Positions 7,519 through 12,391 of a DNA stretch of 12,391 bases are shown here, piece after piece. Below the pieces are notes generated by a model. That model saw nothing but the letters and a program-made list of their open reading frames with translations. It made no database searches and had not been told where the DNA came from. The DNA lies in the NCBI GenBank assembly GCA_002407645.1, contig DHNU01000075.1, positions 1 through 12,391 of the forward strand, written 5' to 3'. Within the stretch, counting starts at the first letter, position 1. Every line of letters begins with the position of its first letter. The translations under genes and the position numbers were made by a program. This DNA is from Ruminococcaceae bacterium UBA5408 (GTDB taxonomy: Bacteria > Bacillota > Clostridia > Oscillospirales > Acutalibacteraceae).

Positions 7519-8850
7519 TTATTTTAATGCGCCTCTCAACTTATCGCTTACTTCGGATACTGCATTCTGCCACTGTTCAACCGTTTTGTCACCGCTTACA
7601 ATGCTGTTTACAGTACCGAACAGTGTATCTGGCATGCTTACACCTTCAACAGGTTCAGTTGCGGCAAATACGCCCATTGAAGCTTTTGTACCATCATTGT
7701 AGATACTATAGAACATTTTATTTTCTCCCTCGAGAATTGAGCTTACATCTTTGATTGGCTGAATTGCACCTGCTTTTGAGAAAATCTCTGCAGCTTCATC
7801 AGAATACATATATGCTATGAAGTTCTTCGCCAAGTCCTTGTTCTTTGCCTCGGTCGGAACCCACATTTGCTCAAAGAAAGTATATGAATATCTGTCGCCG
7901 CCGTCTTTTATAGCAGGAAGTGAAGTAAAGCCCCACTTAAAGTCTTTTGCCCTTGGAGCATCTTTCATTTCACCGGTTACCCAAGTACCGTTCGGCATAA
8001 AGAGTGCTTTATTATCCAAAACAAGCTGCTGATTTTTCTTATAGTTTTCGTCATTTGCATTTGCTACTGTTGTAGAATGTGTATATTTTGCAAGTTTTCC
8101 TACAAGTTCAAACGCTTTTGTAGCTTCCGGTGTTTTCCAAATACCCTCTTTATACGTCATTGCGGAGTTAAAGAAATCCGGTCCGCCGATTTCAGTAAGA
8201 AGTGCATAGAAGAAAGCATCAAAGTATCCTGTTGTAGGATATGTAAACAAAGATATTCCTTCAGCTTTTGCTTTGTCGCCGAGTTTCCACATTTCGTCCC
8301 AAGTTTTTGGAACTTCCCACCCTTTTTGTTCAAAAAGTGAGGCATTGTAGAATAATCCGCAAGGGCCGTAGAACATAGGTGCAAGGTAAGTTTTACCGTC
8401 AGAATACGGATTTGTTGCCAATGTATCTGTAAATCCCGGAACAAGCTTATCTTTTACCGTAACGTCTTCACCGGGTACTTTCATGCTGAGTACATCGGTA
8501 AGGTCTTCAAGTCCTTTTTCTTTTATCATTGTTTCTGTAAGAGCAAGCTTACGGCCTGTTCCCAAGTGAACAACGTCAGGGTAATCCCCCGCTTTCATTT
8601 TAGGGCTTATTACATCTTCGATATTTTTATCTGTTGTTAATTCGACTTTTACTCCCGGATTTTTCTTTTCAAATGCCTCGGCGACTTGTTTCCACATATC
8701 AGCGCCGTACGCACTTTCCAAAGCCGCAACCTTTAATACTTTTTGTTCCTCGTTTTTCGACTCTGTCGGTTTAGATTCGTTGCCGGCACAACCAGCAAGT
8801 GATGTTGTCATAAGTGCAAGAGCACAAAACAAAGCAACTACTTTTTTCAA
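7519..8850 (-). CDS. Sugar-binding lipoprotein of a CUT1 ABC importer
   Basis: This is an extracellular solute-binding protein of 443 residues, anchored to the outer face of the membrane. The N-terminus is a lipoprotein signal: MKK, a hydrophobic stretch, and the lipobox LAGC at 18-21 with Cys21 as the lipidated residue, followed by a polar linker rich in E, K, S and P. The mature part fits the family 1 binding proteins, with FEKKNPGVKVELTTD near 61-75 and a C-terminal hinge region around FIAYMYSDEAAEIFSKAGAI. It is first in an operon with two permeases and a GH112 phosphorylase, so the likely ligand is a galactosyl-N-acetylhexosamine disaccharide. Specificity is not readable from the sequence. 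The start codon is TTG at 8850, placed 6 bases after AAGGAGGAG (8857-8865). Confidence 0.95.
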   Translation of the reverse strand: MKKVVALFCALALMTTSLAGCAGNESKPTESKNEEQKVLKVAALESAYGADMWKQVAEAFEKKNPGVKVELTTDKNIEDVISPKMKAGDYPDVVHLGTGRKLALTETMIKEKGLEDLTDVLSMKVPGEDVTVKDKLVPGFTDTLATNPYSDGKTYLAPMFYGPCGLFYNASLFEQKGWEVPKTWDEMWKLGDKAKAEGISLFTYPTTGYFDAFFYALLTEIGGPDFFNSAMTYKEGIWKTPEATKAFELVGKLAKYTHSTTVANANDENYKKNQQLVLDNKALFMPNGTWVTGEMKDAPRAKDFKWGFTSLPAIKDGGDRYSYTFFEQMWVPTEAKNKDLAKNFIAYMYSDEAAEIFSKAGAIQPIKDVSSILEGENKMFYSIYNDGTKASMGVFAATEPVEGVSMPDTLFGTVNSIVSGDKTVEQWQNAVSEVSDKLRGALK

Positions 8851-8893
8851 GATTAACTCCTCCTTATCAAATTAGCTTTTTCTATCTATATAG

Positions 8894-8921
8894 ATTATAT
8901 AAAATTCAATAATATTTTCAA
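8894..8921 (-). promoter_or_regulatory. promoter of the sugar-uptake and phosphorylase operon
   Basis: On the minus strand, TTGAAA (8916-8921) and TATAAT (8894-8899) are 16 bases apart. Transcription would begin near 8887, about 37 bases before the TTG start of the binding-protein gene. The spacer is one base short of optimum, which fits a promoter that may need an activator such as the divergent AraC-family protein. Confidence 0.7.
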
Positions 8922-8980
8922 TCCAATTCTTGCTCTACATTTTATATATATTGCTTTATTTGCGTTTATGTTATAAAATA

Positions 8981-9000
8981 ATGCTAATACAAATGCTAAT
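8981..9000. promoter_or_regulatory. tandem ATGCTAAT direct repeats, candidate regulator site
   Basis: ATGCTAAT occurs at 8981-8988 and again at 8993-9000, starting 12 bases apart, about 60 bases upstream of the -35 of the sugar operon. AraC-family proteins carry two helix-turn-helix units and commonly bind direct repeats upstream of target promoters. A third TGCTAAT lies at 9150-9156, just before the ribosome site of the regulator gene. Assignment to this regulator is inferred. Confidence 0.45.
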
Positions 9001-9024
9001 TTGTGTAATTCCCCGATAAAAATA

Positions 9025-9043
9025 ACATAAAATAATTTTATGT
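9025..9043. promoter_or_regulatory. 19-bp perfect palindrome, candidate operator
   Basis: ACATAAAATAATTTTATGT has two 9-bp arms around a single central A. It lies in the divergent spacer between the sugar operon and the AraC-family gene, about 130 bases before the regulator start codon. Its TTATGT half-site recurs at 8966-8971 and in the second palindrome at 9084-9100. The bases are nearly all A and T, so chance symmetry is easier than usual. Confidence 0.4.
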
Positions 9044-9083
9044 AATCATACTTACAATATAAAAGCCATAATGTCTGCCCGAA

Positions 9084-9100
9084 TTATGTATTATACATAA
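9084..9100. promoter_or_regulatory. 17-bp palindrome sharing the TTATGT half-site
   Basis: TTATGTA and TACATAA form perfect 7-bp arms around TTA. The position, 72 bases upstream of the AraC-family ATG, is suitable for autoregulation of that gene. It shares its half-site with the 9025-9043 palindrome. Confidence 0.4.
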
Positions 9101-9171
9101 GAATATTATCATGCGAGTAACATCTTAATTTGGGAAAATTCCGCAATATTGCTAATATAAGGAGGGTTAAT

Positions 9172-10029
9172 ATGAGTAATAATCTCTATAGTCTAAACAC
9201 ACAATCCGCTAATAAAATAAAAGCAAATCTAATCTATGTAACTACATCTAAATACGAGGATGACTGGGACAGTATGCTTCACAGCCATTATTTTGCCGAA
9301 CTGTTTTACGTTTTTAGAGGCACCGGAAAATTTATTGTAGGCAGCAAGGATTTTATCGTTAAAGAAAATGATCTTGTTATTGTTAACCCAAATGTTGAAC
9401 ACACCGAAACATCTCTTAATGCACGTCCACTTGAATACATGGTACTTGGTATTGAAAATTTATCGTTCTATTTCGGCATGGACGAAAATGAAAACAGTTA
9501 CAGCATTTACAGCTGTAGACCGTATCAAAAAGAAATTGAATTTTACCTGCGTGCGTTGCTTAAAGAAATTACTATAAAAGAACTTAATTACGAAGCAGTA
9601 TGCCAAAATCTACTTGAAGTGCTGATTATAAAACTTATGCGTCACACTAACTATAAACTTTCTATTGCACCATCTAAAAAGATTAATAAAGAGTGTGGAA
9701 AAGTAAAACGCTATATTGATTCAAATTATAAAAAAAATATTACCCTGGATACCTTAGCAGAAATATCACATATGAACAAATACTATCTTGTTCATGCATT
9801 TAGTAAATTCACCGGAATGACGCCAATTAATTATATGATTGCAAGAAGGATTGACGAAAGCAAAACACTCCTTCAAAATACGGATTATTCAATATCCCAA
9901 ATTTCTTTGATTATCGGATTTTCTTCGCCCTCATATTTTTCACAAGTGTTTAAAAAATCTATTAACATTTCCCCAAATGAATATCGGAAAAAGATTAAAG
10001 ATAAACTGTATAACTATAAAATACAATAG
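9172..10029 (+). CDS. AraC-family transcriptional regulator, likely of the divergent sugar operon
   Basis: This cytoplasmic DNA-binding regulator has 285 residues, a typical length. The N-terminal cupin-like sugar-sensing domain (about 20-100) contains LHSHYFAELFYVFRGTGKFI at 36-55 and NDLVIVNPNVEHTE at 66-79. The C-terminal AraC DNA-binding domain (about 180-280) has two helix-turn-helix units: LDTLAEISHMNKYYLVHAFS at 192-211, and ISQISLIIGFSSPSYFSQVF at 241-260 followed by SPNEYRK. The frame stays open upstream to a TTG at 9130, but the ATG at 9172 follows AAGGAGGG (9159-9166) by 5 bases and is the real start. It is divergent from the binding-protein gene and is probably an activator that responds to the imported disaccharide or a product of it. 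This role is inferred from position; no clear promoter for this gene was found. Confidence 0.93.
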   Translation: MSNNLYSLNTQSANKIKANLIYVTTSKYEDDWDSMLHSHYFAELFYVFRGTGKFIVGSKDFIVKENDLVIVNPNVEHTETSLNARPLEYMVLGIENLSFYFGMDENENSYSIYSCRPYQKEIEFYLRALLKEITIKELNYEAVCQNLLEVLIIKLMRHTNYKLSIAPSKKINKECGKVKRYIDSNYKKNITLDTLAEISHMNKYYLVHAFSKFTGMTPINYMIARRIDESKTLLQNTDYSISQISLIIGFSSPSYFSQVFKKSINISPNEYRKKIKDKLYNYKIQ

Positions 10030-10032
10030 CGG

Positions 10033-10087
10033 TTATACTGACTGCTAATATATCTGTACTCTATTCAGAATAGTCTATGCAGTATAA
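10033..10087. repeat. nested inverted repeat downstream of the AraC-family gene
   Basis: TTATACTG (10033-10040) is the exact reverse complement of CAGTATAA (10080-10087). Nested between them, CTATTC (10061-10066) and GAATAG (10068-10073) form a second palindrome. It begins four bases after the regulator stop. There is little GC and no T-run, so it is not a standard terminator. The 10043-10049 stretch also repeats TGCTAAT. Confidence 0.4.
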
Positions 10088-10182
10088 ATTCTAAATTCGG
10101 CACGGTAAAAAATGTAAAGTCTCAAAAACTTCATCGCCGCCAAATAATAAATCTTCATCTCAATTTTTTAGTTTAGGTTCTA

Positions 10183-10288
10183 TATTAAATATTGGGGTTC
10201 TCACCCCCTGCCCCTCCTATTTAACGAAAACTGCCTGTTTTCGCTTTGAAATAAAAATGGGCGGGGTTAGGAGTAGGTATTAAATATT
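10183..10288. repeat. small MITE-like element bounded by an 11-bp direct repeat
   Basis: TATTAAATATT occurs at 10183-10193 and 10278-10288, exactly bounding an 84-base segment. The segment has C-rich sequence at its left end (ACCCCCTGCCCC, 10203-10214) and roughly complementary G-rich sequence at its right end (GGGCGGGGTTAGGAG, 10259-10273). A central hairpin is formed by CGAAAAC (10225-10231) and GTTTTCG (10237-10243) around TGCCT, with TATTT and AAATA outside it. The GC-rich ends stand out from the AT-rich surroundings. The structure suggests a non-coding mobile repeat with its target duplication, but no second copy is available to confirm it. Confidence 0.4.
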
Positions 10289-10331
10289 AATTTATCAAAG
10301 CAATTGTTAAAAAGCCTTAATTTATTGAATG

Positions 10332-10373
10332 AAAAAGCAAGGAAGGGATTCCATTTCCCCGCCTTGCTTTTTT
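10332..10373. terminator. strong bidirectional intrinsic terminator
   Basis: AAAAAGCAAGG (10332-10342) pairs with CCTTGCTTTTTT (10362-10373), with GGGA and TCCC inside adding further pairs around a short loop. A-run and T-run flanks make it work on both strands. It would end def transcripts from the right and any read-through from the AraC-family gene from the left. Confidence 0.85.
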
Positions 10374-10390
10374 ATTTCTAAATTTGATTT

Positions 10391-10434
10391 CTGCCAAAAC
10401 GTCGGCAGTTCGAGAATATCGGTTTGAGCCGATA
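10391..10434. repeat. two tandem hairpins in the def 3' untranslated region
   Basis: CTGCC (10391-10395) pairs with GGCAG (10404-10408). TATCGG (10417-10422) pairs with CCGATA (10429-10434) around TTTGAG. Neither has its own T-run. They lie between the def stop and the strong terminator and may act as transcript-end structures. No gene is seen in 10030-10497. Confidence 0.5.
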
Positions 10435-10497
10435 CAAAATATGCTGATTAGGTATATTTACAATAATATTATATTTTACAACATAAATTAAGCTTTA

Positions 10498-10989
10498 TTA
10501 CTTATCTTTTTGTTCCTCGGTGAAGCTTATGTTTACTAAAGTTCCCTTTATTACCTTATCTATAAACAAAACTCCGTCCAAATGGTCTATTTCATGACAA
10601 AAAGCACGTGCTAATAAATCAGTAGCTTCAAGTGTAATATTTTCGCCTTTTTCGTTCAGTGCCTTAACTATAACTTTTTGTGGACGTTTCACCTTTCCGT
10701 AAATTTGAGGAAAACTTAAACACCCCTCGGTATCTTCTTCTTCTCCTCCTTCGGCTTTTTCAATAACAGGATTAATCAGTTTAAACAAACCTGTACCGAC
10801 GTCGACAACTACAATCCGCTTTAAAACACCGACCTGAGGGCCTGCAAGTCCGACTCCGTTTGCCTCATACATGGTTTCAGCCATATCATCAAGTAAAGTT
10901 AATAATTTATCGTCAATCTTTTCTACGGATTTTGCTTTTTTTCTAAGTATGTCATCCGTTTTATAATTCACAATATTGCGTAAAGCCAT
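10498..10989 (-). CDS. def: Peptide deformylase
   Basis: This metalloenzyme removes the formyl group from the N-terminal methionine of new proteins at the ribosome exit. The 163-residue length is normal for the bacterial enzyme. All three signature motifs are present: GVGLAGPQVG at 45-54 (motif 1, with Gly where Ala is more usual in GxGLAAPQ), EGCLSFP at 88-94 with metal ligand Cys90, and HEIDHLDG at 132-139 with metal ligands His132 and His136 and catalytic Glu133. The ATG at 10989 follows AGGAGG. It is not next to fmt or priA, its common partners, in this window. It has its own promoter upstream and ends before two hairpins and a terminator. Confidence 0.97.
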   Translation of the reverse strand: MALRNIVNYKTDDILRKKAKSVEKIDDKLLTLLDDMAETMYEANGVGLAGPQVGVLKRIVVVDVGTGLFKLINPVIEKAEGGEEEDTEGCLSFPQIYGKVKRPQKVIVKALNEKGENITLEATDLLARAFCHEIDHLDGVLFIDKVIKGTLVNISFTEEQKDK

Positions 10990-11023
10990 AACATCACGTC
11001 CTCCTATTTTAGTCTACTTATGT

Positions 11024-11045
11024 AAAAAGACAGAAAGTTCTGCCT
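11024..11045 (-). promoter_or_regulatory. hairpin with T-run in the def leader
   Basis: On the minus strand, AGGCAGAA (reading from 11045) pairs with TTCTGTCT (to 11028) through seven Watson-Crick pairs and one G-U wobble, and is followed directly by a run of T. It lies 35 bases before the def start, inside the predicted leader. It could be a weak attenuator, but the stem has few GC pairs and the loop is very small. Confidence 0.3.
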
Positions 11046-11078
11046 CTTACTAATTGAATATCTTCTCTGTATGATTAT

Positions 11079-11107
11079 ATTATACGTTTATTTTACTGAA
11101 ATTTCAA
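11079..11107 (-). promoter_or_regulatory. sigma-A promoter of def
   Basis: On the minus strand, TTGAAA (11102-11107) and TATAAT (11079-11084) are separated by 17 bases. Transcription would begin near 11072, giving a def leader of about 83 bases. A second overlapping TATAAT lies at 11074-11079. Confidence 0.8.
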
Positions 11108-11157
11108 ATAGGATATTGAAAATAAATAAAAATAACAATGAATAAATTTATCGGTTA

Positions 11158-11274
11158 CTAAACTAATAAAGCGGCACAGTTAGGGCATTTTACGGAAGAA
11201 CAAGGCACACCCGCAGTGTGAGCCGTTATGTATCCGCATCCAATATATTTTTCTTCATTTACTGAATCTGCCAT
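11158..11274 (-). CDS. 38-residue Cys-rich microprotein, probable metal binder
   Basis: The 38-residue frame begins MADSVNEEKYIGCGYITAHT and ends with CPNCAALLV. It has four cysteines (13, 25, 30, 33) and one histidine (19). The C-terminal pair CPNC is knuckle-like, and with C13, H19 or C25 it could hold a zinc ion or a small iron centre. The ATG at 11274 lies 9 bases after a G6 ribosome site (11284-11289). An in-frame ATG at 11283 touches that site and is unlikely to be used. A TATAAT lies just upstream, and the strong terminator of the transporter gene isolates it from the right, so it appears to have its own promoter. No terminator separates it from def, so read-through into def is possible. 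I do not recognise the family. Codon use resembles the neighbours and there is no membrane segment or signal. Confidence 0.75.
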   Translation of the reverse strand: MADSVNEEKYIGCGYITAHTAGVPCSSVKCPNCAALLV

Positions 11275-11302
11275 ATAAAACATCCCCCCTGTATTATTTG
11301 GT

Positions 11303-11308
11303 ATTATA
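11303..11308 (-). promoter_or_regulatory. -10 element for the Cys-rich microprotein gene
   Basis: TATAAT on the minus strand is placed about 29 bases upstream of the ATG at 11274, between that gene and the upstream terminator. No good -35 is seen at 16-18 bases, so the promoter is weak or activator-dependent, or the match is chance. Confidence 0.45.
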
Positions 11309-11344
11309 TTTTATTATTGATATACGTCTATAATCGGATACTGC

Positions 11345-11379
11345 AAAAGAGCATATTGGATATTTATCCAATATGCTCT
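11345..11379 (-). terminator. intrinsic terminator of the NSS-family transporter gene
   Basis: AGAGCATATTGGA (11348-11360) and TCCAATATGCTCT (11367-11379) form a perfect 13-bp stem around a 6-base loop, followed on the minus strand by TTTT. It lies about 43 bases after the transporter stop. Confidence 0.85.
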
Positions 11380-11422
11380 AAATTTCAAAATGTATTTATC
11401 TCAAGTTAAGACTGAACTTAAT

Positions 11423-12391
11423 TCAGCCGATACCGCCCAAAACAATGCTCAGTATTACAACGGAAGCCGCAAGTATAATATACACATATTTAGCCATAAA
11501 GAAATACCCTTTTCCCAAAGGCTTTTTCCTTGCCAAATTGAGTTCAGTTTCAATCTCGTTTCTCTTGAGAACCCAGTATATCATGATTGCTCCCAAAACA
11601 GCGCCGATTGGGGTAACATAAATGGTTATCATATCCATCCAGCGTCCCATATATGGCTCATATTCTAAAAATAGGCCTACTATCAAAGTAATTAAACCGA
11701 CAATAATTACAGAAGGCGTTCTTTTCATTTTCAATCTGTTCTGCAAAGCTTCGCTGCAGACTTCCAACATATTTATAAGGGAAGTTATTCCCGCAAACAG
11801 TACGGAGGTGAAAAACACTATTGAAAACAGCTGTCCCATGGGCATCTGTGTAAAAATCTTAGGCATAGTAATAAACATCAGCGGGGGGCCCTGCGTTGGG
11901 TCCAATCCAAATGCAAAGACAGCGGGAATAATAACAAATCCGGACAGCAATGCCGCCACAGTATCAAGTACAGCAGTTATCACTGCGGAATGCACTACAT
12001 CATCTTTTTTACTCAAGTAACTGCCGTAAATAATCATACCGGAACCTGTAATAGAAAGTGAGAAAAATGCCTGCCCCATTGCCATTATCCATGTAATCGG
12101 TTTTAATAGGTATTCCCATTTTGGAACAAATAAGTATTTATATCCTTCAATGGCTCCCGGCAAAAATGCAACGCGTATCGCAAGAATCAAAAACAGGATA
12201 AAAAACGCAGGCATCATAATTTTACTTGCTTTTTCAATTCCTTTGATTATTCCTGTAAGTAGTGTAACAACCGTAATAAGTATAACAATTACATGCCATG
12301 GAATACTTCCGAACTCTCCGGTAATTTGTGAAAAATATGTTTGAGGGTCAGTTTTAAGTACATTCCCTGTAACTGAACCCGCCAAAAACCG
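11423..12391 (-). CDS. Sodium:neurotransmitter symporter (NSS) family transporter, 3' part
   Basis: This is a Na+-coupled membrane transporter, probably for an amino acid or related amine. The frame has no start before the window edge; 322 residues are visible, about 70 percent of a typical bacterial NSS protein, and the missing part should hold the first three membrane segments. Numbered from the Ala encoded just inside 12385, the visible part includes the unwound substrate-site helix AFFSLSITGSGMIIYGSYL (about 105-123, like LeuT helix 6) and VLFAGITSLINMLEV (195-209), whose Thr-Ser pair at 201-202 matches the second sodium site on LeuT helix 8. The last helix ends at ILSIVLGGIG with no clear twelfth segment, as in the many prokaryotic members with eleven. 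The substrate cannot be read from this fragment. Confidence 0.93.
   Translation of the reverse strand, partial: RFLAGSVTGNVLKTDPQTYFSQITGEFGSIPWHVIVILITVVTLLTGIIKGIEKASKIMMPAFFILFLILAIRVAFLPGAIEGYKYLFVPKWEYLLKPITWIMAMGQAFFSLSITGSGMIIYGSYLSKKDDVVHSAVITAVLDTVAALLSGFVIIPAVFAFGLDPTQGPPLMFITMPKIFTQMPMGQLFSIVFFTSVLFAGITSLINMLEVCSEALQNRLKMKRTPSVIIVGLITLIVGLFLEYEPYMGRWMDMITIYVTPIGAVLGAIMIYWVLKRNEIETELNLARKKPLGKGYFFMAKYVYIILAASVVILSIVLGGIG

Noticed and set aside
8866..9171. Riboswitch or small RNA in the 306-base divergent spacer
   Set aside because: The spacer is AT-rich with DNA-type palindromes, the operon leader is only about 37 bases, and no conserved riboswitch core or terminator was found.
10054..10135. 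Short minus-strand frame of about 19 codons starting near the CAT after position 10110 in the spacer downstream of the AraC-family gene
   Set aside because: There is no ribosome site, composition is non-coding in appearance, and it overlaps the nested inverted repeat.
10183..10434. CRISPR-like array in the repeat-rich spacer
   Set aside because: Only one pair of direct repeats is present; the other structures are inverted repeats, and there are no regularly spaced repeats or cas genes.
10840..10860. Gly in place of Ala in deformylase motif 1 (GVGLAGPQ)
   Set aside because: The metal ligands and catalytic Glu are intact, and this substitution is, to my knowledge, a tolerated natural variant, so it does not suggest an inactive enzyme.

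Overview
The window looks like a stretch of chromosome from a low-GC, Gram-positive anaerobe of the Bacillota, most likely class Clostridia and probably gut- or mucosa-associated. The evidence is AT-rich intergenic DNA, strong AGGAGG-type ribosome binding sites, TTG starts behind good Shine-Dalgarno sites, sigma-A promoters of the TTGAAA/TATAAT kind, a lipoprotein-type sugar-binding protein and an ECF-type vitamin transporter. The genus cannot be named from the sequence alone.

Layout. (1) Positions 1-72 are the 3' end of an unidentified plus-strand gene, closed by a hairpin at 113-155 that also serves the convergent coaX. (2) Positions 164-3071 form a vitamin B5 to coenzyme A block. A minus-strand pair, a PanT-like ECF S component followed by coaX (type III pantothenate kinase), is transcribed divergently from coaBC on the plus strand. 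The roughly 250-bp gap between them carries a near-consensus promoter for the minus-strand pair, an extended -10 promoter for coaBC and a perfect 10-bp palindrome. (3) Positions 3277-8850 form one minus-strand operon read from right to left: sugar-binding lipoprotein, two CUT1 ABC permeases, a GH112 phosphorylase (galacto-N-biose/lacto-N-biose type) and a 55-residue membrane protein whose start overlaps the phosphorylase stop. A hairpin lies between the binding-protein gene and the first permease gene. (4) A divergent AraC-family regulator at 9172-10029 is the obvious local controller. The roughly 320 bp between it and the operon hold direct repeats and two near-perfect palindromes. (5) Positions 10030-10497 are non-coding. 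They hold a long inverted repeat, a small MITE-like element bounded by an 11-bp direct repeat, a strong terminator and two tandem hairpins. (6) Minus-strand def (peptide deformylase) follows. Just upstream of it is a 38-codon Cys-rich gene that simple ORF calling would miss. (7) The right edge is the 3' two-thirds of a sodium:neurotransmitter-symporter family transporter, closed by its own terminator.

How the parts work together. The sugar operon would bind and import a galactosyl-hexosamine disaccharide such as those released from mucin or milk glycans, and split it by phosphorolysis inside the cell to galactose-1-phosphate and N-acetylhexosamine. The ABC ATPase, an N-acetylhexosamine kinase, galT and galE are absent from the window and must be supplied elsewhere. 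The CoA block would import pantothenate, phosphorylate it and carry it to 4'-phosphopantetheine; coaD and coaE are not here.

Most of the window is recognisable metabolism. The less explained items are the Cys-rich microprotein, the 55-residue membrane protein tied to the phosphorylase, the operator cluster and the MITE-like repeat. No clearly new multi-gene system was found.
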